A DNA stretch of 64,000 bases from Paragyromitra xinjiangensis (GCA_038503065.1 JBCAMK010000018.1:310001-374000), one strand, 5' to 3'; numbered from the stretch's first letter, positions 9,922 to 20,446 are shown. Numbers and translations are program-made. Notes: generated from the letters alone by a model not told the origin.

Positions 9922-10613
9922 ATGCAGATCAAGAACATCCTTCTCTCTGTATTTGCCTCTGCGGCTCTCATTAACGCCGTTGCCATCCCTGCTACCACTG
10001 ATGCACGTGGCGCGATTGACCCTACAACCGAGCCTTCTGTAAGTCTCAATCCAGACACTGCACATTATATCCATAACTAACATTGACAAAGTACCCAACC
10101 TGTGTTTCCCGTGTCGGAAGCCATCGCCGGGGCACTCACCTCCCCACTGACGCCGACAAGGCCAAATACGCTAAAATCTGTACCGACTGCTAGTAAGCCT
10201 CCCCCCACCTCCACAAAAGCCCCATACTCACAACCCAATCTAGCAACGGCGGCTATGAAGCCAACGAAATGACCACAACCTACGGCAAAGACGTCTTCGC
10301 CCCTAGCGCAACCGACCCATTCGCCGAATACGTCAAGAACTGCATCGGCCTCAAAGCTGGGGGTCCTCCAGCTGCTAAACCTGCTACTGCTAAAGAGGTT
10401 CCGGTCACAGTCGACCCCTCGAGGAAGAGGGCGTTGGGTGATGTTCCCCATGTCGAGACTCCGGGGGTTACGGAGCCGAATGTTCACGTTCCTGCGTCTT
10501 TGGTGAAGCTGGGGAAGAGGGCGTTGGGTGATGTTCCTCATGTTGAGACTCCGGGAGTTACGGAGCCGAATGTTCATGTTCCTGCGTCTTTGGTTAAGCA
10601 TGGGAAGAACTAG
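9922..10613 (+). CDS. Secreted Cys-module protein with two Kex2-flanked 30-residue repeats (family member 5)
   Basis: Three exons (9922-10038, 10092-10192, 10244-10613) give 195 residues. Residues 1-19 are the family signal peptide (MQIKNILLSVFASAALINA). Exon 2 starts with YPTC and ends in ICTDCY, so it carries the C-x25-CxxC module; another Cys follows in VKNC. Intron positions and phases (0, then 2) equal those of member 1. The C-terminal 60 residues are two tandem 30-residue units, each starting ALGDVPHVETPG. The first is preceded by RKR and ends GKR; the second ends GKN at the stop. KR is the classical Kex2 site, so two near-identical peptides could be released in the Golgi. This layout is known for pheromone and RiPP-type precursors, but I do not recognise the peptide. 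The Cys module may be a separate mature product. Confidence 0.82.
10431..10610 (+). repeat. Two 90-bp in-frame repeats encoding candidate peptides
   Basis: Units 10431-10520 and 10521-10610 are exactly 90 bp. Their DNA differs at five synonymous positions, while the first 26 encoded residues are identical. Only residue 27 (Leu/His) and the terminal Arg/Asn differ. Amino-acid conservation with synonymous drift suggests selection on the peptide, or partial gene conversion. Confidence 0.85.
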
Positions 10614-11419
10614 ATATGTTCGGATGATGAGTGGGGGGGTGAGATGAAATGTTATGGTTGGTGGATTTGAACTGGGAGGGGGGTAATTAGTATAAAACCT
10701 GAAAAGGAGATTGGTTGTAATGGCTTAATATAACACTTTCGCAATCTTCTTGGTTACACGTGATACATAAATTACTTGGCCCTGTTGAATATGCCCCACT
10801 TTAAACAGGTACCTAGATAAGCTACCCCTCTATCGCTAGATTGATCTTCTTAGTCTAAGCAAATAGCGTTGGTGTTTGTTACGATCTACACCAGGCTTCG
10901 GTATCCTCGCAGTCCTGCACTAAAGACCTAGAGTTGTTTATAAAGCATCGCCTCTAGGGCGTTTAGGTGTAATTGGTATTGATGATCACTGATCCAAGGT
11001 ATTCAATTCTCGACTGAGTTGTACCCCCCCTCCGGCGAAAGGCAAGTCACTGAGAACCGCAGTCTAATCTAGGAAACATCCTGAACCCTTTTCATGGCCT
11101 GTTGGATACCGTGTTTATGGCGCTGAAGGACTACTTCGCTAGATCAGTGGGTAGCGTCCAGACCGAACAACCCAGCTGTAGCAAGTATGAGGTGGGGAAT
11201 TGATGTTTCTATGCTCGAGCGGCGTGGATCAGCCGAAAATGCCACCGGTGGGTATGGAGGGAGTCAGTTCACGGTCAGGTGTGCTAAAGAGTCTCTACCA
11301 CTTGGAGTTATCCGATGTCTGTCTGGGGTTAAGGTGTTCCTGTAGTTTGGAGACGAGTGTTTGGTTCCAACAACGAGGCCCTGTCATATGCAGTGGGGTA
11401 TTGCAGTTCGGACATTGGC

Positions 11420-11450
11420 GAGTGATCACGTGTGAGTATTATGCGCACCT
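11420..11450 (+). repeat. Dispersed GAGTGAY element, copy F
   Basis: GAGTGAT-CACGT-GTGAGT is followed by ATTATGCGCACC. Confidence 0.65.
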
Positions 11451-12044
11451 GTTGGGCTATCGTGGGCCTAGATGTCACGTTATCGTTTAGGGGGGGTTTC
11501 AGGACGTTCGTTATCGATTGAGTAAGACTCTGTCGCTTAATCTACGATACTATGTATCTAATATCACTTCCTACCTTAGATACATGTAGTTTATGGGTGG
11601 TTGGGACATATTATTCGCTTGGGCTCGTTGATGTTTAATGGGGAGTGACGAGGAATCTCGAGAGCCGGTTTCTTTTGGGGGTTGAGATTTCGTGTCTCAC
11701 TTCTGGCCCTGGTTAGAAGGATTACCTTGGATCTTGGGGTAGGAGGTGTTTTTTTTCGTGGATAATAGGTATTTATTGAATCTTCGCTAGAGGATCACCG
11801 AGAGAAGAAAATATGTCATTATGAGATCTAGTTCAGCTGATCTAGTCGAACATATGGACGCTAGAAGTTGATTTGTTGGAGTTCCTCTAAATGGACGGAC
11901 CTGCCGTCTAGGGAGTTTTGCCCTAACGACTGTCTGGTATTAGTTATATACGCGGGTTACTAAGTAACAACCTTTCTAAAAGGTAGAGTCCTATCCCAAT
12001 TCCCAATATTTCTGAAACAACGACAATCGCGTATTGGCTTAAGC

Positions 12045-12075
12045 GAGTGATAACGTATGAGTGTACTATGGCGAT
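12045..12075 (+). repeat. Dispersed GAGTGAY element, copy G
   Basis: GAGTGAT-AACGT-ATGAGT is followed by GTACTATGGCG, similar to the tail of copy D. Confidence 0.65.
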
Positions 12076-13047
12076 GCTCTGGATCTGGTGTCGTGCCTGG
12101 CACCATCCTCGTGGACTACTTCACGCTACAGTAATCTATGTGGGTCCGTAGAAACTTGGGTGTCGCATTATCGCTTGAGGACTAACGCTATACCATACCT
12201 TTACTGTTATTAATGGTGTGAGACTTGCTGAACCTATGGTATAATTTAACTACCTTTGACTATCTAAACTAGATCTACAAGGAGGTATGGCGCGCGCTGT
12301 CTTAAACCTCGACCAATCATATTGGTGCGTGGAACGCCTCTGTCTCACAAATGATGCCAAGAGTCCCGCATAAAGGAGCCTCTTCCTCCTACCAAAATAT
12401 GCTACTTCTGGTATTTCCACTATTGGTACTTCTCAATGTAATTTCTATCAAAATTTACTTCCCCTGGCCTTCTATATATAAGTTTACCTTGGATAGTGAA
12501 ATATGATGCGATTTCTCCCTGCGTACATCTCATCATGGTCATAGCACCTTTTAGAACGTTCCACTCTGTGATTTTTACAGCAAAAAGTAGGGTCTGATAT
12601 ATTATAATTCCACAACAACCATTGTTTTCTCTAGCTTATACAAAGCTATTCAGTCTTTACAACATGATTCTAGAGACTTCTTAGCTTTGCTTGTGTAATT
12701 TGGCTTACTGTGGAACTCGGAATTAGAGTCAGAAAAGGTGGTCGAGGTCTAAAACTGCGCGCGCCATACAAGCGCTGTTATATCATTGGTTCTGGGTGTC
12801 AGCATGATTTATCGACAACCCAGGAAGTCTTTAAGAGGTAGCATTCTGAGACACCGTGTCTCACTCATCACCAATCATGAAATGCCGCGCTTCAAAGCTA
12901 GTATAAGTTACGGACTGTCTCCGGGAGAAACAGCAGAGTCGTAGGTATCCAAGGGGAGCTAAGCGGGGCTTCTCCAAACAGCTAGATTATGTTTGAGAAA
13001 CTCTACACACTACGCATTTTGATTGGAGAAGAATATCCCGCGGGTTG

Positions 13048-13130
13048 TATAAATACTACACGATTACCCCTCACCCACAACACTATCACTATCACCCGAT
13101 CAATCCGCATTCCCACATTCCCACATTCCC
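13048..13130 (+). promoter_or_regulatory. TATA box and repeated leader of family gene 6
   Basis: TATAAATACTAC at 13048-13059 is the family core promoter, about 115 bp before the ATG. The leader has three tandem copies of CCCACATT/CCCACATC at about 13106-13130, recalling the CTCCACAT triplicate of gene 1. Confidence 0.6.
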
Positions 13131-13162
13131 ACATCCAATATCTTACCAAGCGAACCTCCCAA

Positions 13163-13488
13163 ATGCGTTTCAGGAACATTATCCTTTCCGTCGTTGCGTC
13201 TGCAGCGTTCATCAACGCTCTCCCCACGTCTTTTCCCGACACAGCTGAGGCCTCAATAGTCGATCTTAGTGCCGTAAGATTTCGTCTTGGGATGAATACT
13301 GTGTAATTCTGTAGCTAACACCCATAAAGCATCGGCCCAGAGCTCCAGTAGCTGGTATCTCTGGAAATGCTCTGGAAGCTCGCGCTCCAGTGACCTCGGA
13401 GGATGGTGTTATAGAACGTGACGGTGGAAATGAGGTAGACGTCAGTCTCGATTTGGTCATCACTGTAGATATCTCCGTCGATATATGA
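13163..13488 (+). CDS. Short secreted protein without Cys module (family member 6)
   Basis: Two exons, 13163-13273 and 13330-13488, give 89 residues. Residues 1-19 are the family signal peptide (MRFRNIILSVVASAAFINA). A phase-0 intron with a CTAAC branch site interrupts at the same place as intron 1 of members 1 and 5. The second exon reads HRPRAPVAGISGN... and ends in an acidic Val/Asp-rich stretch (DVSLDLVITVDISVDI). It lacks cysteines and Kex2 dibasic sites. If the intron were retained the product would end at NTV, about 10 codons into the intron. Mature function is unknown; the copy could be an intact gene or an early pseudogene. Confidence 0.65.
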
Positions 13489-13873
13489 GTAATTGGGGAT
13501 TTTAGATTGGGTCTTGTGGGGATTGTAGTAGATGGGGGCTACTGGGGAGAATTATGTGGATGTAGATATATGTAGGTTTTGGAGGGGTGTTATTCATTTG
13601 TACCTGGATATTGGAATCGGGAATAATATGTAGCTCGTGTCAGAACAGCTTGCTCTATCCGCTAGAGTTACTTGAAATGAAGCACATCTCTCCTTGGCTA
13701 ATATACATACAGTTTGACCACCCCGATCTACAACCACAGATCAACATGCAGTTCACCTCATCTACCAGCAATATGACGTTCGACGAGCCCCTAATTCGGA
13801 CCTGAAAGTGGTAATCTATTTGTGCTGCTATCTACTGCCCTCTTTGGCTACAACCCTACTCTTTAATCCCACT
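13489..13873. other. 3' flank of family gene 6
   Basis: No gene seen before the dispersed element at 13874. Confidence 0.5.
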
Positions 13874-13953
13874 GAGTGATCACCCATGACCAATCACGTG
13901 AGCTGACATCAGTCATCAAGTAACACAGGCGCGTTTCCCAACGTCGCGTTACC
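13874..13953 (+). repeat. Dispersed GAGTGAY element, copy H
   Basis: GAGTGAT-CACCC-ATGACC is followed by AATCACGTG; GTGAT and ATCAC form a dyad. About 50 bp on, CACAGGCGCGTTTCCC matches copy B. This copy lies within 165 bp of the MRE11 start codon and so may sit in its promoter. Confidence 0.7.
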
Positions 13954-14035
13954 CAGCGTCCAAGTACCCCATATACCCTATACCATCCCCACCATCCAAC
14001 ACCACAGCTAATCCAGCTATCCTCACACTATCAAG

Positions 14036-16575
14036 ATGCCCGCCCCATCAGGTACCAATACCCCCCCAACCACACAGTAAAACTCTAACCCTTTCCAGCA
14101 GGCGACACGCTTCGGATCCTCCTCGCCACAGACTCCCACGTTGGCTACAATGAACGGGATCCAATCCGCGGCGACGACAGTTGGAAGACCTTCCATGAGG
14201 TGATGTGTCTCGCGAAAGACCATGATGTCGATATGGTGTTGTTGTCTGGGGATCTTTTCCATGATAATAAGCCGAGTAGGAAGGCTATGTATCAGGTTAT
14301 GAAGACGCTGCGAGAGAACTGCTATGGGGAGAAGCCGTGTGAGATTGAGGTGTTGAGTGATACGAGTCAGGAGTTTCAGAGTGCGGGGGGACATGTCAAT
14401 TATGAGGATCCGGATATTAATGTTGCTATTCCGGTGTTTTCGATTCATGGGAATCATGATGATCCGAGTGGGGTGGGTACTGTGGTTTTCTATATATCTT
14501 CTGGGAGTTTGCTGTGGTGGTGGTTTGATGATGGCTTTGAGGCTTCTACTGCACAAATTTACACATTTATCCAAGCTTCTACACTCACTATTCCTTGATA
14601 ATCCATTAGACCTATAGTTCCCACACTAACGACATCTAGGAAGGTCGTCTCTGCGCTCTCGATCTCCTCTCCGTCGCCGGCCTCCTAAACTACTTCGGCC
14701 GCACCCCCGAAAACGACAACATAACCATAACCCCCGTCCTCCTCCAAAAAGGGTCCACAAAACTCTCCCTCTACGGCCTCTCAAACGTCCGCGACGAGCG
14801 CCTATTCCGAACCTTCCGCGACGGCAAAGTCAAATTCCTCCGCCCAGACGTGCAACAAAAAGAATGGTTCAACCTAATATGTGTGCATCAAAACCAGTAC
14901 GTACCACCCCACACCACAAGAAACCCACCAACTAACACTCACCAGCCACGGCCACACAGAAACCGGTTACCTCCCCGAAAACTTCCTCCCCGCCTTCCTC
15001 GACATCGCCATCTGGGGCCACGAACACGAATGTCTCATCGACCCACGCAAAAACCCCGAAATGGGTTTCCACGTGATCCAGCCCGGTTCCTCCATCGCCA
15101 CCTCCCTCTGCGAAGGTGAATCAGTAACCAAACATGTCGGCATCCTCTCCATCACAGGCCGCGACTTCTCGCTCGAGAAAATCCGCCTCAAAACCGTCCG
15201 TCCGTTCGTCATGAAAGAAATCGTCCTCGCCGACGAAAAAGACCTAAAGAACGTCTGGAAGAAGCAAAACAACCGAACCGCCATAACCAGCTTCCTCTGC
15301 AACCTCGTCGAGGAGCTAATCGAAGAAGCAGTGACCGAATGGCTCGAAGCACAAGAAGACCCAGAGTTGGAGCGGAAGGATGCTCCGTTACCGTTGATCC
15401 GGTTACGGGTTGAGTACTCTGCTCCTGAGAACGGCAAGTTCGAGACTGAGAACCCTCAGCGGTTTTCGAACCGGTTTGTTGGGAAGGTTGCGAACGTTAA
15501 TGACGTTATTCAGTTCTACCGTCGTAAGAGTACTGTACGCAGGGGGAGGATTGGGATTGCGGATAGTGTGGAGGGGTATTCATCGTTGTTGGAGGATTAC
15601 GGCGGCTCGATCGATAATGTTAAGGTTGAGGCGTTGGTGTCTGAGTTTCTTACTTCTGCTACGTTGGAGATTTTACCGAGTAATGGGCTTGGTGATGCGG
15701 TGGGGCAGTTTGTGGATAAGGATGATAAACACGCGGTTGAGACGTTTGTGGATGATTCTTTGAAGAGTTATTTGGCGAAGCTTAGGGAGTATGATGATTT
15801 GAATGAGGAGAAGATTAGTGAGGTGGTTGAGGCGCAGAAGAGTTATTTGGAGGAGATGTTTGCGAAGGGGTTGGTTAAGCGGAAGAGTAGGAGGAACGTA
15901 AAGGAGAAGCCGGATGCTTGGGATAGTGATATTGATGGGCCGTGGGAGGAGCAGCCGGCTGCGCAGATTATTGAGTCGGAGAAAGATGGGGAAGAGGAAG
16001 AAGTGGAGGCGCCGAAGAGGGGTGCTGCGAGGGGTAGAGGGAGTAGAGGGAGAGGCGCGGCGTCAGCAAGGGGTAGAGGAGGGAAGGCGGCGCCTGCGAA
16101 GGGAAAGGGGAAGAAGAAGGTTGTTGAGGAGGAGGAAGAGGAGGATGATATTATGATAATTGATGATGACGACGAGGAAGAAGCTGAGGGAGAGGTTGCG
16201 CCAGCTAAGACTTCGTATATCCCCTTCGTCCACTTTGCTTCTCGGCTATAGCTAACACCTAATAGCCGCGCTAGGAAACCCGCTGCTCCTAAGCCCGCTC
16301 CTAAAAAGCCCGCGGCAACTACACGCCAGCCTGCTGCCGCGAAAGCCGCCGCGCCTAACACGACAGCGCGCCAAACGAGGTTGAATTTCTCGCAGTCGAC
16401 ATCTACTCAGAGGGGTTCAGAAGCAGCAGCGACGCAGGATAGTCAGGCGAGTAATGCGTTATTCCATAGAGTGGTAGTGAGAATTCCGAGTAGTGATGAG
16501 GATATTGAGGATGATGATGATGAAGATGATTTTGTGCCGATGACTAGTCAGAGGCCGGCGAGGTCGAGGAGGTAG
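14036..16575 (+). CDS. MRE11: MRE11 double-strand-break repair nuclease
   Basis: Five exons (14036-14051, 14102-14472, 14640-14896, 14946-16214, 16266-16575) give 740 residues. All phosphoesterase motifs are present: TDSH (residues 15-18), GDLFHDN (55-61), GNHDD (122-126), HQNHH (about 212-216) and WGHEHE (about 239-244). Together they bind two Mn ions in the nuclease. Next come the capping domain and a low-complexity tail with Arg-Gly repeats (RGRGSRGRG), a KGKGKKK cluster and an acidic [10 protein letters not shown] stretch. The RG segment resembles the methylated GAR motif of animal MRE11. In the nucleus it acts with RAD50 and NBS1/Xrs2 to resect and tether breaks. The 16-nt first exon was chosen because it supplies the in-frame start before [12 protein letters not shown]. 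Codon use turns from C-ending to G/T-ending near 15370. Confidence 0.95.
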
Positions 16576-17104
16576 AGTGGGGGATTAGATGGATAGAAGT
16601 TATGGGAGTTTTGTTAATTCTACTTATCTTTTCTTCTCTTGGATGGGCCGAGTGATTTTGTGTGATCTAGTGTTGTGCTTTCGATGTTACAGAGAATGTT
16701 ATATCAACAGAGGATAGCTGCTGAATGGCTCCTCAGCAGTGGCTTGGGTGCTGCTTACTTTAGACTGCAAGATGGTTGGATCAAGTTGCTGGATTGCGAG
16801 TGATAACTTGTGACTGACTGCTCCAGCACACCGAATCTAGTACCCGCTAGTCCGCGGTATTTGAATCTACAGATATTTTGTGCGCAAAGATATCACTCTT
16901 TCCACTCGAGATCTATTCACAGACTTCGAAGTAATTACCACGTCTACAGTTAGTCTGCCCTTCCTGGTTCCTGATATTTCCATCTTGGCCGGGTAACAGA
17001 CATCCAGACTTGCTCTATGACGTCTTTAACATATGATGTCCCTACCAAACCCCCGAATATATCCCCAATTCGCCCACTCCCACAACTCCAATTCCACCAC
17101 CACC
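16576..17104 (+). promoter_or_regulatory. Spacer between MRE11 and the next gene, with CCGGGTAA site
   Basis: The spacer holds a dispersed element (16798) and CCGGGTAA at 16989-16996, about 110 bp before the next start codon. CGGGTAA is the core recognised by Reb1-type Myb factors in yeasts. Binding here is inferred from sequence and position. Confidence 0.45.
16798..16850 (+). repeat. Dispersed GAGTGAY element, copy I
   Basis: GAGTGAT-AACTT-GTGACT, with a tail GCACACCGAATCTAGTACCC that resembles the tail of the copy at 24785 (GCGCACCGAAATCTAATC). Confidence 0.65.
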
Positions 17105-18205
17105 ATGACTCTCGAAATCCCCGACACTCCCTCCGACACCGACTTCCCATCCGACTTCCCCCCCGACCCCAATGACTCACCCTACCCCACCCCCACCTCT
17201 CTCGCCCCACTCTCCTTCCTCCTCGGCTACACCGACGACGGCCGCCAACGCTACATCAACGCCCAAGCCGAAAACACCTCCCGCCTCCTCAACCTCCCCC
17301 TAACCCTACACGAGCGCTCCGGCCTCGCCTACTACAGCTCCATATTCTACACCTACGAGTCCTACGGCGACACCCTCGGCACCGCAACCGGCCTCACAAT
17401 AGGCTACCTCCTTCGTAACCGCAAACCCGGCGTAATAACCAACGGCATCTCCCGTCTCCTCGGCCAAAGCTCCAACCCCAAAGCCGTAAAACTCATCGGC
17501 ACAAGTCTCAAACTCGTCGCCTTCGGCGTAGCCGGTCGGATGTACGGACTCACCAGCGCGGGGCTGCAGGCGCTGAATAGGATTCGTGCAGAGCAGAGGG
17601 CGGATTCGGGGATGGAGAGGATTGTGAAGGCGAGGGCTGCGAAGATTGGTGCGTTGGAGAGGGAGACGAGACATAGGACGATGAATTATCCGTCTGTGAA
17701 GAAGGAGGGTGATGAGCAGAGTTTGGGTGGGATGGAGGTGGCGGATCAGGAGAGGAGGGAAGAGGAGGCTGTGGTGAGGGAGCAGAGGAGGGCGTTTCCG
17801 TTTGGGAGGCCGAGTGAGAAGGTTGTGGAGTTGGAGAGGGAGAGGGAGACGAGTGGGGATGATCCGTTTGAGCTTGGTGGGGGTGGGGGTGGTGGTGAGC
17901 GTGAGGAGGTGCAGAAGGGGGGGTGGAGGAATACTCATTCGAGTACGGCAGAGTCTACGTGGGAGAGGTTGAGGAGGGGGAAGGCGCCGCCGGGGGATGA
18001 GGGGAGGGGGTCGGCGTGGGGGAGAGCGAAGGGGGATGGAGAGCCGAAGACGGATAGTTTCAGTTTTTCGAATAGCGTAGAGGAGCGGGAGCTGGCGAAG
18101 GTACAGGCGCAGAAAGAGTTTGATGAGAGGGTGGAGAGGGAGAGGAGGAGTGGGGGGAATGATGGGTATAGTGAGGGTGATAATGGGAGGAGATGGAGGG
18201 ATTAG
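17105..18205 (+). CDS. Unrecognised protein with two hydrophobic segments
   Basis: A single exon of 366 residues from CACCATG at 17105; an in-frame ATG at 17033 would add 24 residues in a weaker context. The first 40 residues are Pro/Asp-rich. A conserved-looking core follows (LSFLLGYTDDGRQRYINAQAE, then ERSGLAYYSSIFYTYESYGD). Two hydrophobic stretches, around GTATGLTIGYLL and SLKLVAFGVAGRMYGLTSAGL, could be membrane spans. The last 180 residues are charged and low complexity, with a Gly run and many Arg/Glu, and are probably disordered. I think it is a fungal membrane-associated protein, perhaps mitochondrial, but name no family. Third positions are mostly C up to about 17540 and mostly G afterwards, an abrupt change inside one exon. 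Confidence 0.75.
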   Translation: MTLEIPDTPSDTDFPSDFPPDPNDSPYPTPTSLAPLSFLLGYTDDGRQRYINAQAENTSRLLNLPLTLHERSGLAYYSSIFYTYESYGDTLGTATGLTIGYLLRNRKPGVITNGISRLLGQSSNPKAVKLIGTSLKLVAFGVAGRMYGLTSAGLQALNRIRAEQRADSGMERIVKARAAKIGALERETRHRTMNYPSVKKEGDEQSLGGMEVADQERREEEAVVREQRRAFPFGRPSEKVVELERERETSGDDPFELGGGGGGGEREEVQKGGWRNTHSSTAESTWERLRRGKAPPGDEGRGSAWGRAKGDGEPKTDSFSFSNSVEERELAKVQAQKEFDERVERERRSGGNDGYSEGDNGRRWRD

Positions 18206-18287
18206 GGGGATTATGGGGGATTGAGGCTTTGTTGTAGATATTTAGTGGGTTTGTCTATACTGGTTTAGTGATTGCAGTTATGTGTCC

Positions 18288-18310
18288 GAGTGATTATCTG
18301 TGAAGGGTAT
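18288..18310 (+). repeat. Dispersed GAGTGAY element, copy J
   Basis: GAGTGAT-TATCT-GTGAAG; core only, 53 bp from the next copy. Confidence 0.55.
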
Positions 18311-18340
18311 CTATAAGTCACACCTATTACGTAAGCACAC

Positions 18341-18366
18341 GAGTGACTACTGGTGATTCTGATACC
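18341..18366 (+). repeat. Dispersed GAGTGAY element, copy K
   Basis: GAGTGAC-TACTG-GTGATT; core only, same orientation as copy J. Confidence 0.55.
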
Positions 18367-18527
18367 CAGATCAAGCCATTCAGAACTGCAACGAACCATA
18401 AAATGAAGCTCTCAAATTCAATACAAAATACCCTAGCACCTAAGCGTAACCTACATATACCCGAAGAAACAGCACATTGACCACCCTAACTAAAAACACC
18501 AATACCGTTACCACCGAAGAAAAACAC

Positions 18528-19613
18528 CTAAATAAAATCCCCACTCCCATACCCTCCAAACCCGAACCCACCCCCAGCACCTGGCCCACCTCCCGGCCCA
18601 CCCCCCGGCCCCCTGGGTCCCCTTAACCCACCCATAGGCGCGTCCCCCGGCCCAACCGGATCATACCTCGCCCCAGGCGGAAACCTCGGATCCCTTACCT
18701 CCCCCTGTCCCCCAAACATAGGATGATCTGCAGTAGGGTGCATTCCCCCCATAGGTCCCATCCCCCCAAACGGGCCCAAAAACGGCGCACGACCAAGCCC
18801 AGGCGGGTTCAAGTCGTCTTCCCCAATACTCAACGGGTTCCGACCACCACTGTATCCGCGTGGCGGGGCAAGGATTTCATAGTCGTCGTCGAACCCCGGT
18901 GGACGTTCCCCGCCGGCAGGGATTGGAGGGTGGTGAGGCCGCGGATACCGGAGGGGGTCGGAGAATTGTGGTCCTGCACGAGGAGGTTCGTATTGTTCCT
19001 GTTGACGTGGTTGCGCAGGGCTGTCTTCGGTGTAGCCTGGTTTTGAGAGGTTTGGGATGAGCTTCTGGACGATGCTGATTTTGATGAGGGAGGCGAGGTC
19101 GCTGATTCGACTGGCGCTTATGAACCCGTTTTCGAGAGGCTGGGGGGATGGGTGCGTGTATGGGAAAAAGGACTCGGAGAGGAAGTCTTTGGTTATTATA
19201 TCGAAGGTGGTGGTTTTATCGTCGCCGAGGCCGAGACCCATGATTACGGTTTTGTTGCCGAGACGGTTGATCTTGATGAGGTATTGGAGGGAGGATTGGG
19301 CGTGGGCGTAGCGGAAACCGTAGGTTCCGGGGGAGGTGTTCCATGTTGGGGGGAGGGGTTGAGGGGAGGTTCCTTCGATTGGGGTTTCTAGGTTGTTAGT
19401 TGGGTTTGTGGTAGTGGAGAAGGGGGGAGTACCGAGACGGTCGTCCTCGCTGAGTCCGATTAGACGGAAGCCCACGGAGAGCATGCAGGCGTGTACGAAG
19501 ATGGCGATGGCATCATGGGGGGTTTTGAGCTGGGGGGCGTTTTCGGGACCGGTGGGGAGGGAGGCGTCGATGTTGCGGAGAACGGTGGGGGCGCTGAAGG
19601 GAGCAGCTGCCAT
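18528..19613 (-). CDS. PI31-type proteasome regulator
   Basis: A single exon of 361 residues on the - strand. The N-terminal half is an FP-type fold: DAIAIFVHACMLSVGFRLIGL near residue 35, then TYGFRYAHAQSSLQYLIKI and DLASLIKISIVQKLIPNL, which match PI31/PSMF1. The C-terminal half is Pro/Gly-rich, with DDYEILAPPRGY, DDLNPPGLGRAPFLGP, the typical DPRFPPGARYDPVGP and a glycine-rich end GSGDFI. PI31 proteins bind the 20S proteasome through this tail and modulate or transport it in cytosol and nucleus. Length and order agree with the family. The coding strand is C-rich in the first two thirds and G-rich at the end. Confidence 0.9.
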   Translation of the reverse strand: MAAAPFSAPTVLRNIDASLPTGPENAPQLKTPHDAIAIFVHACMLSVGFRLIGLSEDDRLGTPPFSTTTNPTNNLETPIEGTSPQPLPPTWNTSPGTYGFRYAHAQSSLQYLIKINRLGNKTVIMGLGLGDDKTTTFDIITKDFLSESFFPYTHPSPQPLENGFISASRISDLASLIKISIVQKLIPNLSKPGYTEDSPAQPRQQEQYEPPRAGPQFSDPLRYPRPHHPPIPAGGERPPGFDDDYEILAPPRGYSGGRNPLSIGEDDLNPPGLGRAPFLGPFGGMGPMGGMHPTADHPMFGGQGEVRDPRFPPGARYDPVGPGDAPMGGLRGPRGPGGGPGGGPGAGGGFGFGGYGSGDFI

Positions 19614-20446
19614 TGTGAATATTGGAGGAATTGATGGAGATGTTTATGGAGGAGAGGATTGAAGGAGATTTTATTGAAGGAGATGATTGATGGGGAGTGG
19701 TGATGATATAGACTTTCTGGGTTGCGTCACCGCCAAGACTGTAGTTGTGGGGTAAAGAGCCTCACTTAGAAGTGGGGCACCTGAAATTCGAATAACTAAT
19801 AGAAGGAAATATTATAGGCTTACCCAGTCTGGTGGTTTCAGAAAGACGAACAGTAGATAATCTCCAGCCTTTACTAGAGAAAAAAGAAAGAGGCAATCAA
19901 TTGAGAATAAACGAAAATAGATGTAATAGCCCAAATAAGTAAACAAAACAGTAGTAATATTAGATCCATAGAGACGAATCCTACCCCTTACACTCTCTCC
20001 AGCCTTTCAAGCCAGATAGCTCTTGCTGCATAATAGACGACAATATATAATCCACTTAAACTTCGCCCGAATTAGACACCTCCTTTCTCCACAGCCAGAA
20101 ATAATATTAATACGCCAATGAATACAGGACTGGCCATGGTGTCTGTGTAAATATAGTAGCCAAACTCGACTAGTACTAGCAGAGCTTTGGCTATGAGAGC
20201 TTTGGCTATGTAACCAAATGCGATAGATAGAGCACTATCCCACCCGAACACCTAATACATAGTATTTAACATGGTACATCTAAATAATTTATTCTACGTA
20301 TATATATTAGCATCTTAGGATACATTCTAACACCTAATACATAGTGAAGCTCCAAGCCAAAAGTAAAGTGTTGGGACCTCTGAAAAGGGCGCACAGACCC
20401 TTAGTGTAACAAATACAGCGAAATACCTTACAGCAAAAAAGATACC
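19614..20446. other. Upstream of PI31, no further gene seen
   Basis: About 120 bp next to the PI31 start is G/A-rich leader. The remainder is AT-rich without coding signal. Confidence 0.5.

Larger units (their letters stand above)
10614..13047. other. Intergenic, no gene seen
   Basis: About 2.4 kb without a supportable gene. It contains dispersed elements at 11420 and 12045. GAGAGCCGGTTTCTTTTGGGGG near 11659 resembles a piece upstream of pseudogene 4 (AGACCCGGTTTCTTCTGGAAG near 7702), possibly the trace of another lost family copy. Confidence 0.45.
18206..18527. other. Convergent intergenic region
   Basis: The 3' ends of the gene at 17105 and of PI31 face each other across about 320 bp. Two dispersed elements (18288 and 18341) lie inside. 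Confidence 0.6.

Noticed and set aside
1..13500. RIP as the cause of decay in the secreted-protein array
   Set aside because: Only one clear C-to-T nonsense change was identified, and the live copies keep high GC third positions. Without dinucleotide indices this cannot be claimed.
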